A stretch of DNA of 64,000 bases from Mycolicibacterium sp. P1-18 (GCF_008329535.1 NZ_NPKR01000016.1:1-64000); one strand, 5' to 3'. Shown: positions 35,495 through 44,690, numbered from the stretch's first letter. The notes: generated by a model from the letters alone, not told the origin. A program made the numbers and translations.

Positions 35495-36331
35495 ATGGCG
35501 GTTCTCTTGGCGTTACTCGCCTCGGTCTGCGGCGGGTTGGCCGACTTCGCCGGCGGGGTCGCGAGCCGACGCATGCCCGCCGTCGCCGTGGTTGCGCTGT
35601 CGCAACTGGCCGGTCTGACGTGCGCCGTCGCGGTACTGCTCGTCGTCTCGCCCGGCAGCACTAATCCAGCCAACTCGCTGTGGGCCGTCGGGGCAGGCGT
35701 CTGCATGATGCTCGGGTTGGTGGCGTTCTACTCGGCGTTGTCGACTGGAACTATGGGCGTAGTCGCCCCGATCAGCGCGCTGGGTGTACTAGTTCCCGTG
35801 GCCTGGGGGATCATTCATCTTGGCGAGGCACCCGGGCTCCTCGCCATCGGCGGAGCGGTTCTGGGCATCGTCGGTGTGGTGCTGGCGTCGGGACCCGAAT
35901 TGTCCGGGCGGGTAGCAGCCCGATCGCTGGTGCTCGCGGCCGTCGCCGGCATTGGCTTCGGGGCCACGACGACGTTCGTCGCCGAGGCTGCCTCAGGCGG
36001 CGTCGTCTGGACTGTCGTGGTCCTCAAGCTGACCATCGTGACACTCGCGCTTCCCTTCTTGCTGCGGGACCGCCGCGCTATTGCCGACGTGCCACGACTC
36101 TGGCTCGCCCGCACCGCGACTCTGATCGGCGTGGTTGACGTCGCAGGCATGCTGATGCTCGCCAGGGCCACGACGCTCGGCTATGTGAGCTTGGTCGGCG
36201 TCCTGGCCTCCCTCTATCCCGTCGTCACGGTGCTGCTGGCACGTTGGATGCTCCACGAGCGCATGCGACGGGTCCAACAGGTCGGTGCCGCCGTCGCCCT
36301 CGTCGGCGTCGCACTGTTGGGATTGTCCTGA
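35495..36331 (+). CDS. EamA/DMT-family transporter
   Basis: A 278-residue membrane protein with about ten hydrophobic helices in two repeated five-helix halves, the pattern of the drug/metabolite transporter (EamA) superfamily. The segments GLVAFYSALSTGTMGVVAPISALGVLVPV and LARATTLGYVSLVGVLASLYPVVTVL end each half and resemble the EamA signature. The ATG at 35495 is preferred, with GAGAGG five bases upstream. The substrate is unknown; the location beside an amine permease suggests export of an amine, amino acid or aromatic metabolite. Confidence 0.83.
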   Translation: MAVLLALLASVCGGLADFAGGVASRRMPAVAVVALSQLAGLTCAVAVLLVVSPGSTNPANSLWAVGAGVCMMLGLVAFYSALSTGTMGVVAPISALGVLVPVAWGIIHLGEAPGLLAIGGAVLGIVGVVLASGPELSGRVAARSLVLAAVAGIGFGATTTFVAEAASGGVVWTVVVLKLTIVTLALPFLLRDRRAIADVPRLWLARTATLIGVVDVAGMLMLARATTLGYVSLVGVLASLYPVVTVLLARWMLHERMRRVQQVGAAVALVGVALLGLS

Positions 36332-36390
36332 TCTTGACTCGCCGACGTATCGGTGAGCGGACCTGGCGCTGGTCAGTCCACGATCTTGTT

Positions 36391-36415
36391 CGCACACTGA
36401 GCCCAGAATTGTGCG
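36391..36415. promoter_or_regulatory. inverted repeat upstream of APC permease gene
   Basis: CGCACA and TGTGCG are perfect inverted copies with a 13-base spacer, about 47 bases upstream of the permease ATG. The geometry suits a TetR- or GntR-type dimer. It lies in the 130-base gap that probably carries the promoter of the amine module. Confidence 0.3.
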
Positions 36416-36461
36416 TATCACCGTTGCGGCCCCAAAGCCGTTCAAGGAGAGGGGTTCTCCC

Positions 36462-37910
36462 ATGGCAGAACGAGTAGACACCGGTTGGCCGCCGAAGGTC
36501 GGTGAGACGGAACTTGCGAAGGGCAGCCTAAACGTTGCCCACATCGTCTTCATGGTGATGGCGACCGTCGCTCCTGCGGGCGGTGCAGTCGCCATCCTCC
36601 CCCTCGCCCTCGGTCTGGGCGTGGGGGTCGGCACCCCCGGGATGTACGTGTTCGTCATGGCGATCATGCTGCTGTTCGCCGTCGGTTTCACCCGAATGGT
36701 TCCGCACGTTCACAACGCCGGCGCGTTCTTCGCCTATATCGTGCGTGGCCTCGGCCGGCCAATCGGCCTCGCGGGCGCCTACATCGCCACGACCGCCTAC
36801 CTGGCGCTGGCCGCGGCTACCGGTGGCGCCATGGGTTACTTCGCTTCAGGCAGCGTGAATACGTTCACCGGGGTGAACATCCCGTGGTGGGTTTGCACAC
36901 TGATCGGTCTCGTCGCGGCATTCGTCTTGGGATACTTCAAGATCACGCTGGCCGCGGGAGTGCTGGGTGTGGCCCTCGTCCTCGAATTGATCGTCGTGCT
37001 CGTGCTTGACATCGCGATCATCGCGAAGAACGGCCTCGGCAGTCTGCCGATCAGCTCCTTCAGTCCCGAGCAGGTGTTCGTCCCCGGCGTGGTCGGCGTG
37101 GGAATGATCTTCGCGTTCTCCTGCTATCAGGGGTTCGAAGGCACCGCCATCTACGCCGAGGAGGCGAAGGACCCCGAGCGGACGATTCCGCGTGCCACCT
37201 ACATCGCGATGGGATGCATCGGCTTGTTCTTCGTGCTGACGTCGTGGGCCTTCCTGGCCAGCTCCGGCGATGCGGTCGCCGCCGCTGGCGCCAGCCCCGG
37301 CACCTTCGCCTTCGACCTGAGTGATCAGTTCGTGGGCTCGGCGTGGACCAGCGTTCTCGAGCTTCTGATCGTCACCAGTTGTTTCGCCGGCGTGCTGGCC
37401 TTCCACAATGCGGCGTCCCGCTACATGTTCGCCCTCGGCCGGGACGGCTTCCTGCCCCGTCCGCTGCAGACCCTGCACCCGCGGTTCCAGTCGCCGACGG
37501 TAGCCGGCGCCACCGGCTTCGCCGCCGAGGCACTCGTGGTCATCGGGTTTGCCGTGGCCGGCCTGGAACCGCTGACGACGTTGGTGTCGGCGATGACCGG
37601 CTTCGGGGCGGTCGGCCTGATGGTTCTGATCACCGCGACGTCGCTCGCGGTAATCGTGTTCTTCGCGAGGCAGAAGCTCTTCGGTTGGGGATACACGGTC
37701 GCGCCGGCGCTGGCGATGATCGGATTCGGCGCCGTCACCTACTTCGCGCTGTCAAACTTCCCGGCCATCACCGGCACCAATTCGCCGGTGATCAACGGCT
37801 TGCCTCTGCTGCACATCGTCACGGTGGCGGTGGCGCTCCTCGTGGCGCTGCGGGCACGGTCGGCACGTCCCGAGGCGTACCGGAACATGGGGAGGACCCT
37901 TGTCGACTGA
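36462..37910 (+). CDS. APC-family permease, probable amine/amino-acid uptake
   Basis: A 482-residue, about 12-helix amino acid-polyamine-organocation transporter. It starts at ATG 36462 with AAGGAGAGG upstream. Family features are the first helix with VMATVAPAGGAVAILPL, the FSCYQGFEGTAIYAEEAKDPERTIPRATY segment after helix 6, and NAASRYMFALGRDGFLP in helix 8 region. Its stop overlaps the TTG of the next gene and a copper amine oxidase follows, so it probably imports the amine which that enzyme oxidises. The exact substrate is not readable from sequence. Confidence 0.87.
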   Translation: MAERVDTGWPPKVGETELAKGSLNVAHIVFMVMATVAPAGGAVAILPLALGLGVGVGTPGMYVFVMAIMLLFAVGFTRMVPHVHNAGAFFAYIVRGLGRPIGLAGAYIATTAYLALAAATGGAMGYFASGSVNTFTGVNIPWWVCTLIGLVAAFVLGYFKITLAAGVLGVALVLELIVVLVLDIAIIAKNGLGSLPISSFSPEQVFVPGVVGVGMIFAFSCYQGFEGTAIYAEEAKDPERTIPRATYIAMGCIGLFFVLTSWAFLASSGDAVAAAGASPGTFAFDLSDQFVGSAWTSVLELLIVTSCFAGVLAFHNAASRYMFALGRDGFLPRPLQTLHPRFQSPTVAGATGFAAEALVVIGFAVAGLEPLTTLVSAMTGFGAVGLMVLITATSLAVIVFFARQKLFGWGYTVAPALAMIGFGAVTYFALSNFPAITGTNSPVINGLPLLHIVTVAVALLVALRARSARPEAYRNMGRTLVD

Positions 37911-38736
37911 CCTCTCCGACCCGGTCGTCCGGATGGGCTATGCCGACACCCCGCTGGGGCAGTTGCACTATGCCGAGGCGGGCCACGGGGACACCACCGT
38001 GATCGCGCTGCATCAGACTCCGCGCTCGCACGACGAGTTTGCCGAACTGCTGCCACTGCTCGCCGGCGGTTACCGCGTGGTGGCGATGGACATGTACGGC
38101 TTCGGGCAGTCCGCCAAGCCTCGAGGCCCGCACACGATCGAGCAGTACGCCGCCGGTGTCCTGGCATTGGCAGACGCGTTGGGAATAAAGCACTTTGCCG
38201 TGATGGGGCACCACACGGGGGCGGTGGTGGCGATCGAGGTCGCCGCGGCTGCCACCGAACGGGTTGACGCGGTGGTGCTGTCGTCGCCGTCGTACACCGG
38301 CCCGGAGTACCGGGAAGGCCATGCCGGCGGGCCGGGGGTCGACGACGCCGAAACCGACTGCAATGGTGGACATCTCACCACGTGGTGGTCGCAGCGAGCC
38401 CCGTACTATCCCGAGGACCGGCCAGACATCCTCAACCGCTTCATCCGTGACGCGTTGGCGCCGGGCGTCGACCCGCTGGAGGGCCACCTGGCATGTGCGC
38501 GGTACGCGATGGAGGACCGTATCGGTGTAGTGACGGCGCCGGTGCTCATCCTCGGCGCGGACGGAGACCCGTTTAGCTTCCCCGACATCGAGCCGATCCG
38601 TCGCGGGCTGAGTGGCGCTCCACGCGTCGACGTCGTCGTCATCGAGGGTGGCACCATCCCGATGATCGAGCACCTACCGAAGCCGGTCGCCGCCGCGGTC
38701 GACGAATTTCTGACGAAAGTGGCAGCGGGCCGCTGA
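37900..38736 (+). CDS. alpha/beta hydrolase-fold protein with GHHTG elbow
   Basis: A 278-residue alpha/beta-hydrolase-fold protein. The position of the nucleophile elbow is GHHTG (residues 103-107), so the usual Ser is replaced by His105. The oxyanion segment is ALHQTPRSHDEF in place of the HGxP form. A late His is in IEHLPKP. The TTG start at 37900 overlaps the permease stop, with GGGGAGGA before it. Homologues with HQTPRS and GHHTG exist as I recall, so this is a subfamily and not a sequencing error; its chemistry is unknown. It may act on the imported amine or on the aldehyde product. Confidence 0.72.
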   Translation: MSTDLSDPVVRMGYADTPLGQLHYAEAGHGDTTVIALHQTPRSHDEFAELLPLLAGGYRVVAMDMYGFGQSAKPRGPHTIEQYAAGVLALADALGIKHFAVMGHHTGAVVAIEVAAAATERVDAVVLSSPSYTGPEYREGHAGGPGVDDAETDCNGGHLTTWWSQRAPYYPEDRPDILNRFIRDALAPGVDPLEGHLACARYAMEDRIGVVTAPVLILGADGDPFSFPDIEPIRRGLSGAPRVDVVVIEGGTIPMIEHLPKPVAAAVDEFLTKVAAGR

Positions 38737-38832
38737 GCGAAACGCTCCCGGCCGCGTGCACCGTCGCGGTGTTTAGCTTGCTTCCACCCACCGAGGTCAT
38801 CCCTTCAGCCGCGTGTGATGAAAGGACTTTCC

Positions 38833-40764
38833 ATGCGTCATCCCCTCTTCGACTCGCTGAGCGCCGAGGAAATCAGTCGCGTCGCCGCCATCGTGCGTGG
38901 TGCGAGAATTGCCGAACAGCCCGGCTTTGCCGCCGTCTACACCGACGAGCCGGACAAGCGACTGCTGCGCAACGGTGACGACGTTCCTCGCCGGGCGCGG
39001 GTTCTCCTCGTCGATCGTGCCTCGGGTGCCAGCTACGACGTTCTCGTCGACCTGGATTCCCAGACGCTCGTGTCGTCGGTCGCGGTCACCGACGGGGCGG
39101 CTCCCGTGCTGCTTGCCGAGTTCGAAGGCGCACCGGACCTGATCAAGAAGGATCAGCGGTACGTCGAGGCGCTGGCCAAGCGCGGCATCACCGATCTCAC
39201 CAAGGTGCAGATCGACCCGTGGGGCGTCGGCAACATGGCCGTCCCCGGCGTCATCGACGTCGACGTCGACGGGCGCCGGCTCGCCGGTTCGGTCTCCTAC
39301 TACCGGGAGTTCCCCGACGACAACGGCTACGCGCACCCGATCGAGGGCGTCATCGCGGTCGTCGACCTGGTGAGCCTGGAAGTGCAGGAGGTCTACGACT
39401 TCGGCGTGCGGCCGATGAACACCGAGTTGTCCAACTACACCGCCGACGCGAACCAGCCCATGCGCACCGACATCGCGCCTCTGGAGATCATTCAGTCCGA
39501 GGGTGTCGGGTTCGTCGTCGACGGCCACGAATTGACCTGGCAGAAATGGCGATTCCGCATCAACTTCCACCCGCTGGAGGGCTTGGTGCTGCACGCCGTC
39601 GAGTACCAGGACGGGGCGGAGTACCGGTCGGTGCTGCACCGCGCCTCGCTGGCCGAGATGGTGGTGCCGTACGGCGAGCCGTCGAAGGAACACTTCTGGC
39701 GCAGTGCATTCGACGCCGGCGAGTTCGGCCTCGGAAAGCTCGCCAACTCATTACGCATCGGTTGTGACTGCCTAGGCGAGATCGTCTACCTCGACGGGAT
39801 CGTCGCGGGCGAGGACGGCGAACCCACCGTGATCGAGAACGCCGTGTGCATCCACGAGGAGGACGCCGGCATCCTGTGGAAGCACACCGATTGGATGACC
39901 GGAACGGTGGACGTGCGGCGGTCGCGCCGACTGGTGGTCAGCTTCATCACTACGGTCGGCAACTACCACTACGGCTTCTACTGGAACTTCTACCAGGACG
40001 CGTCGATTCAGGTTGAGGTCAAGCTGCTGGGCATCGTCCAGACCCGCTCGGTCGAGGAGAGCGAGACCGCGAAGCACGGGACCCGGATCGCGCGCAACCT
40101 GGTGGCGACCTACCACCAGCACATCTTCTCCTTCCGCCTCGACGCCGAGGTGGACGGCTGGGAGAACACGGTGGTACAGAACGACGCGTACGCGGTTCCG
40201 GTCGGTCCGGACAACCCCTACGGCAACGCCATTGGCGTCCAGCGGACCGTGATCGACCACGAGCTCAGTGGAGACGACCACACCAACACGCAGTCCTCAC
40301 GCAACTGGTCGATCCTCAACCGTGGCAAGACCAATGCCTGGGGCAACCCGGTGGGATACAAGTTCCTCCCAGGTTGGTCCTCTGCGACGCTGCTGGCCCA
40401 GGATCCGTCGTTGATCGCCAAGCGGGCCGGATTCGCGACCAGGAACATGTGGGTCACCCCCTACGAGCCCGCCGAAATGCGGCCCAGTGGCGACTTCCCG
40501 AACCAGAGCCGGTCCGGGGACGGTCTACCACGCTGGACGAAGGACAACCGGCCCGTCGAGGACACCGACGTGGTGCTGTGGCACACGCTCGGTGTCACCC
40601 ACATTCCCCGTGCCGAGGACTGGCCGGTCATGCCGACCGAGGTGGCCGGGTTCCATCTGTTGCCCGTCAACTTCTTCGACAAGAACCCAGCGCTGGACGT
40701 TCCCGCATCGCAGAAGGCCGACCAGTCCAACGGTGGCACCGGCACTGGACGCCATTGCCACTGA
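38833..40764 (+). CDS. copper-containing primary-amine oxidase (TPQ type)
   Basis: A 643-residue amine oxidase that converts a primary amine and O2 to aldehyde, ammonia and H2O2. The cofactor-forming Tyr378 is in TVGNYHY; the base Asp294 is in AFDAGEF; copper ligands are His428 and His430 (YHQHIFSF) and His590 (GVTHIPRAEDWP). The HRASLAEMVVPYG and GCDCLGEIVYLD segments are typical of tyramine/phenylethylamine oxidases of actinobacteria. The residue after Tyr378-1 is His where Asp or Glu is usual. The ATG at 38833 follows AAAGGA by seven bases. No signal peptide, so cytoplasmic. Confidence 0.94.
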   Translation: MRHPLFDSLSAEEISRVAAIVRGARIAEQPGFAAVYTDEPDKRLLRNGDDVPRRARVLLVDRASGASYDVLVDLDSQTLVSSVAVTDGAAPVLLAEFEGAPDLIKKDQRYVEALAKRGITDLTKVQIDPWGVGNMAVPGVIDVDVDGRRLAGSVSYYREFPDDNGYAHPIEGVIAVVDLVSLEVQEVYDFGVRPMNTELSNYTADANQPMRTDIAPLEIIQSEGVGFVVDGHELTWQKWRFRINFHPLEGLVLHAVEYQDGAEYRSVLHRASLAEMVVPYGEPSKEHFWRSAFDAGEFGLGKLANSLRIGCDCLGEIVYLDGIVAGEDGEPTVIENAVCIHEEDAGILWKHTDWMTGTVDVRRSRRLVVSFITTVGNYHYGFYWNFYQDASIQVEVKLLGIVQTRSVEESETAKHGTRIARNLVATYHQHIFSFRLDAEVDGWENTVVQNDAYAVPVGPDNPYGNAIGVQRTVIDHELSGDDHTNTQSSRNWSILNRGKTNAWGNPVGYKFLPGWSSATLLAQDPSLIAKRAGFATRNMWVTPYEPAEMRPSGDFPNQSRSGDGLPRWTKDNRPVEDTDVVLWHTLGVTHIPRAEDWPVMPTEVAGFHLLPVNFFDKNPALDVPASQKADQSNGGTGTGRHCH

Positions 40765-40807
40765 CCGTGCCTCGGCTCCACGGCAAAGATCACTGGAAGG
40801 GAAGAGT

Positions 40808-41278
40808 ATGTCGACTTCGATCGCGTACCGCCGCGCTGGCGTGTCACCACGGAGCCTCGTCGCACGTGCGTCCGGCGTCGTAGCGGCGTCCTGCTTCGCC
40901 GTACATGCAGTGCTGATCGTGGCGGCGGGGGCGTCGATGTTCGTCACGACGGCGCCGATGTTGGTGCTGTCGGGACTGTGTCTGGGGTGCATGGCGTCAG
41001 CCGGTCGGCCATGGGAACGGGCTGCGCACGTCGTCGCCGGCCTTGCGAGCGCGGCGATGGTCGTCGCGCACCTGGTGCTGATGCCGAGCGGAACGGTGGC
41101 CGCGGCGCACCACGAGGGCCACGGCGGCATGGACATGGGTCAAGCAGGCGCCATGGACATGGGTCAAGGAGGCGGGGGCTGGATTCACCTCCTCATGCAC
41201 GTCGGCGTCGCCCTCGCCGGCCTGCAATTGACGTTGTTGATCGGATCCGCGGCGCGGCAACGCTGGACGAATCCTTAG
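40808..41278 (+). CDS. small membrane protein with Met/His-rich loop, possible copper binder
   Basis: A 156-residue protein with about four hydrophobic helices (residues about 25-45, 47-63, 70-88 and 126-148). Between helices 3 and 4 is a loop rich in His and Met: HHEGHGG, then MDMGQ twice. Such MxM and HxxH clusters are typical Cu(I)/Cu(II) ligands in exported copper proteins. It follows the copper amine oxidase by 43 bases in the same direction. I infer a copper sensing, import or storage role supporting the oxidase. No named family is recognised. Confidence 0.7.
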   Translation: MSTSIAYRRAGVSPRSLVARASGVVAASCFAVHAVLIVAAGASMFVTTAPMLVLSGLCLGCMASAGRPWERAAHVVAGLASAAMVVAHLVLMPSGTVAAAHHEGHGGMDMGQAGAMDMGQGGGGWIHLLMHVGVALAGLQLTLLIGSAARQRWTNP

Positions 41279-41347
41279 TAGTCGTCGGCTACCCAAACGG
41301 TTCTCGTAGAGCCACAGCCGTGTGCCCCCTAAATCTCAAGGAGAACC

Positions 41348-42871
41348 ATGTCCGTTACGATCCCGACGGCGAGTGTCCGTTCCGTCTACGTGCCCAGCGT
41401 CGAGTACCGCCAGTTCATCGGCGGGGATTGGATTGCAGGCCGCACCACCTTCGACGCCGTGGATCCGAGCGTGGGCAGCACGTGGACCGAGCTTCCGCAG
41501 GGCTCGGCCGACGACGTGGAATCCGCTGTCGCCGCGGCTCTTCGGGCGTTCACCAGCTGGCGTCGGACCACGCCCGATCAGCGTCAAGACATTCTGCTCG
41601 CGATCGCGGACCGCTTCGAGGCATCGGGTGAGCGCTTCGGTCCGCTGCTGGCCACCGAGAACGGCAGGCCGGTTCGCGAGGCCGCCATCGCCGACATCCC
41701 GACCGTCAAGGCGATCTTTCGCTTCTACGCGGGGGTGATCCGTGCCTTCAACGGCGAGCAGATTCCGCTCGCCAACCCCGACACCCTGCTGTACACCAAG
41801 CGCGAACCGCTCGGTGTGGTGGCGGCGATCATCTCGTGGAACTCGCCGTTGATCACCTTGGCCAACAAGATCGCACCGGCACTCGCCGGCGGAAACACCG
41901 TGGTGGTCAAGCCGTCGGAGTACGCCTCGGCGAGCGTGCTGGAGTTCGTCCGCCTCATCGCCGATCTGCTGCCGGCCGGTGTCCTCAACGTGGTCACCGG
42001 CGTGGGTCCCGAGACCGGGGCGGCCCTGGTCTCGCACCCGGACGTCGCAAAGATCACGTTCACGGGAGGCCCGGAAACGGCTCGGGCCATTCTCGGGTCC
42101 GCGGCCGGGACTCTTCGGCCCAGCCTCATGGAGCTCGGTGGCAAGGGTCCGATGATCGTGGCGGCCGACGCGGATCTGGACCTCGCGGTTCAGGACGCGC
42201 TCATGGGGATCTACCTTGCGAATGGTGAGGCGTGCATCGCGTCCTCGCGGCTGTTGTTGCACGACGACGTCCACGACGAGTTCGTCGAGCGCTTCGCCGC
42301 GGTGGCCCGGCGCATCAAGGTCGGCGACGCCACCGACCAGGCCAGCGAGATGGGCCCGCTGGTGTCGCGGCGACAGCTCGAACTGGTTCAGGGCCACGTC
42401 GAACGCGCACGGGCAGAGGGAGTGTCCGTCGTCGCGGGTGACGAGCCACTCGACCTCGACGCGTCGCTCTCGGGCGGGTTCTTCCAGCGGCCCGTCCTGC
42501 TCGCCGACCCGGATGGCCGTGCCACGATCACCCGGACCGAGGTGTTCGGACCCGTCACGATCGCCGAGCGTTACCGCAGCGACGAGGAGGCCATCGCACG
42601 GGCGAACCAGTCGCGATACGGGCTCGCCGCCGGAGTGTGGACGCGTGATCTGCGGCGTGCGCATCAGTTCGCGGACCAACTCGACGCGGGCATCGTGTGG
42701 GTTAATCGCTGGTTCGACCTTCCTCCCGGCATGCCGATGGGGGGTCGCGGGGACAGCGGATTCGGACGTGAGCTCTCGTTCGAGACGCTGCGCGAGTACA
42801 CCGCGGTGAAGTCGGTGAACATCGACCTCAGCGTCGCCCGTCCGCCACTGTGGGGACTGGCCGAGGGATGA
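41348..42871 (+). CDS. NAD(P)-dependent aldehyde dehydrogenase
   Basis: A 507-residue aldehyde dehydrogenase. Cofactor and active-site motifs are IISWNSPLITLANKIAPAL, the catalytic Glu in LMELGGKGP and the nucleophile Cys in NGEACIASSR. AAGGAGAA precedes the ATG. Standing directly downstream of the amine oxidase and the Met/His-rich protein, it probably oxidises the aldehyde released from the amine to its carboxylate. The aldehyde specificity cannot be derived. It is followed by the TetR gene, also on the plus strand. Confidence 0.9.
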   Translation: MSVTIPTASVRSVYVPSVEYRQFIGGDWIAGRTTFDAVDPSVGSTWTELPQGSADDVESAVAAALRAFTSWRRTTPDQRQDILLAIADRFEASGERFGPLLATENGRPVREAAIADIPTVKAIFRFYAGVIRAFNGEQIPLANPDTLLYTKREPLGVVAAIISWNSPLITLANKIAPALAGGNTVVVKPSEYASASVLEFVRLIADLLPAGVLNVVTGVGPETGAALVSHPDVAKITFTGGPETARAILGSAAGTLRPSLMELGGKGPMIVAADADLDLAVQDALMGIYLANGEACIASSRLLLHDDVHDEFVERFAAVARRIKVGDATDQASEMGPLVSRRQLELVQGHVERARAEGVSVVAGDEPLDLDASLSGGFFQRPVLLADPDGRATITRTEVFGPVTIAERYRSDEEAIARANQSRYGLAAGVWTRDLRRAHQFADQLDAGIVWVNRWFDLPPGMPMGGRGDSGFGRELSFETLREYTAVKSVNIDLSVARPPLWGLAEG

Positions 42872-42917
42872 CGAGGGGCGCCGTCCGTTGACCAAGCCGG
42901 CGTGCTTTCCTGTGAGG

Positions 42918-43490
42918 ATGACGTTTCCAGACGACTCGACCGGGCCGGGAGTTGACTCCTCGAGCCGCGACAGGCTGCTGGATGCGGCGATAGAGATCGC
43001 CGGCCGCGAGGGATTGCGCGCCGTCACCTACCGGGCGGTGGCAGCCAAGGCGGGGGTGGCGCATGGATTGGTGCGCCACCACTTCGGCACGCGCGAGCAG
43101 ATGCTGATCGAAGCCTTTCGGCGAGCGGCCAATCAAGATTCCGACGAGGTGAAGTTGGAGGCGGCGTCCATCGAGGAGTTCGCGTCGGGGTTCGTGTCGA
43201 CGATGAACGCAACAGGGCCGCGACAGCTGCTCCAGTTCGACGAGACCACCCAGGCCGTGCGTGGCAACCTGCCGGTGGACAACGTTCGCGGACTCTACGA
43301 GCGCTACATCGCACAAGTCGGCCAGACGTTGGCGAACGTCGGGGTTCGGGACGAGGACGGCTCGGTGGCCGGCTTCGTCTTCGCCACGCTAGACGGGCTC
43401 GTGTTGCAGCACATGATCTTTCGCGACGATGCAAGGACTGAACGGCTGTTGGAGCAGTTGCGTGACTGTCTCCGTCGACTGGCTCACTGA
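42918..43490 (+). CDS. TetR-family regulator of the amine module
   Basis: A 190-residue TetR regulator, with helices RLLDAAIEIAGREGLRAVTYRAVAAKAGVAHGLVRHHFG (HTH at about residues 32-58). The start is ATG 42918; an in-frame TTG at 42888 is possible, as neither has a strong ribosome-binding site. As the last gene of the amine module it probably represses the permease-oxidase-dehydrogenase transcript, with an amine or aldehyde as ligand (inference). Its stop overlaps the end of the convergent MFS gene by seven bases. Confidence 0.83.
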   Translation: MTFPDDSTGPGVDSSSRDRLLDAAIEIAGREGLRAVTYRAVAAKAGVAHGLVRHHFGTREQMLIEAFRRAANQDSDEVKLEAASIEEFASGFVSTMNATGPRQLLQFDETTQAVRGNLPVDNVRGLYERYIAQVGQTLANVGVRDEDGSVAGFVFATLDGLVLQHMIFRDDARTERLLEQLRDCLRRLAH

Positions 43491-44662
43491 CCCGGGTGCT
43501 CGCGACGTAGCCGAAGCGCGGCTGCGACGGTTGCCACCGACGCCAGGGCGAGCGCCGCCGCAGCTACCGCCCAGGCCGCGGAGTAGCCCGCGCCGCCGAT
43601 GATCCCACCGACGATTGCCGGCCCGGCGACGCTGCCTGCGAACAGGCCGCTCTGAACGACACCGGTCACCCGCGCACTGCTCGTCGGCCAGGTGCGCACG
43701 AGCGCCAGATTTTGCAATCCGGTCCAGCCCCAACCGCATCCGAACGCGACGGCGAATCCCAGGAAGTACGCCGGCGTCGAGCCGACGGCGAGTAGTCCGA
43801 CACCGACGACGCCGAGGATCTGAAGCGTCGCGATGTGGCGCAGCAGACGGTGCGGTTGGTGGTGGCCCCACCGCCAGGCGGCGGCGATCCGGCCGACGAT
43901 GCAGCAGAGGCTGCCCAGGACCTGACCCGTGGCGGCCGCGACGGGCGAGAGCCCGACCGCCAGACCACTCGTAACACCGAAGACCGCCACCGCCGTGGTC
44001 GCCGCGGAGCCAAGGAAGGCGGCCGCCAGCAGGAAGGTCAGTACGGGTCGGTGCGACCTCGTCGACGGGTCCGGTGCTGCCGATTGCCAAGCGCCTTCGC
44101 GCTCTCGACGGCTGGAGATCAGACACTGAGGCATAAGTGACAGGGCGAACAACACCCACAGGGCTCGGCGCCACAGGTCGACGTCGTCGAGGGCGGCGAG
44201 CAGCAACCCCGCCAGCAGAGTGGCCGCCGGGATGGCCGACTGCACCATGCCGAACAACAGGCCCTGTGACCGCCCGGTGCCCGCCCCGGACAGAGTGCCG
44301 TTGGACGCCGGTTGTATTACGGCATTCGCGAGCCCGATCGCGAAGAACGCCGCGTACAGGTGCGCGGAGGTGGTGGCGCAGGCACACATTGCCACGCCCA
44401 CGCTCGTGAGTGCGCCGGACAGCCTCAGTGAGTGTGGCGGCCCCATGCGGTGGGTGAGACGACCGCCGAGCGGGCTTGCCACAGCGGCGACCAGATACCC
44501 GCACGAGATGACTCCGGCGAGCGCCGGGATGCTCATCGCGAGGTCGGCCCGGATGCCGGATCCCATGGTGCCCAGTAGGAACGGCGGACTCGCGGTCGTG
44601 ACCATCGAGAAGGTGGCCGCCAGGACGTCGAGCCGCGGATGGCGTCGGCGGTCGCCGTTCAA
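43484..44662 (-). CDS. MFS transporter
   Basis: A major facilitator of about 392 residues and 12 hydrophobic helices. The first begins at LDVLAATFSMVTTASPPFLL, and the loop 2-3 motif is GGRLTHRMGPPHSLRLSG. The start is uncertain: the TTG at 44662 leaves a short N-terminus before helix 1 and begins just after the ferredoxin stop; no good ribosome site is seen. Upstream in-frame sequence overlaps the ferredoxin gene and looks non-coding. It is in one transcript with ferredoxin and reductase, so it probably takes up an aromatic substrate of the Rieske oxygenase. Confidence 0.8.
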   Translation of the reverse strand: MNGDRRRHPRLDVLAATFSMVTTASPPFLLGTMGSGIRADLAMSIPALAGVISCGYLVAAVASPLGGRLTHRMGPPHSLRLSGALTSVGVAMCACATTSAHLYAAFFAIGLANAVIQPASNGTLSGAGTGRSQGLLFGMVQSAIPAATLLAGLLLAALDDVDLWRRALWVLFALSLMPQCLISSRREREGAWQSAAPDPSTRSHRPVLTFLLAAAFLGSAATTAVAVFGVTSGLAVGLSPVAAATGQVLGSLCCIVGRIAAAWRWGHHQPHRLLRHIATLQILGVVGVGLLAVGSTPAYFLGFAVAFGCGWGWTGLQNLALVRTWPTSSARVTGVVQSGLFAGSVAGPAIVGGIIGGAGYSAAWAVAAAALALASVATVAAALRLRREHPGQ

Positions 44663-44690
44663 CGAGGGGTTGATCGTGCCGGTGAAGGTT

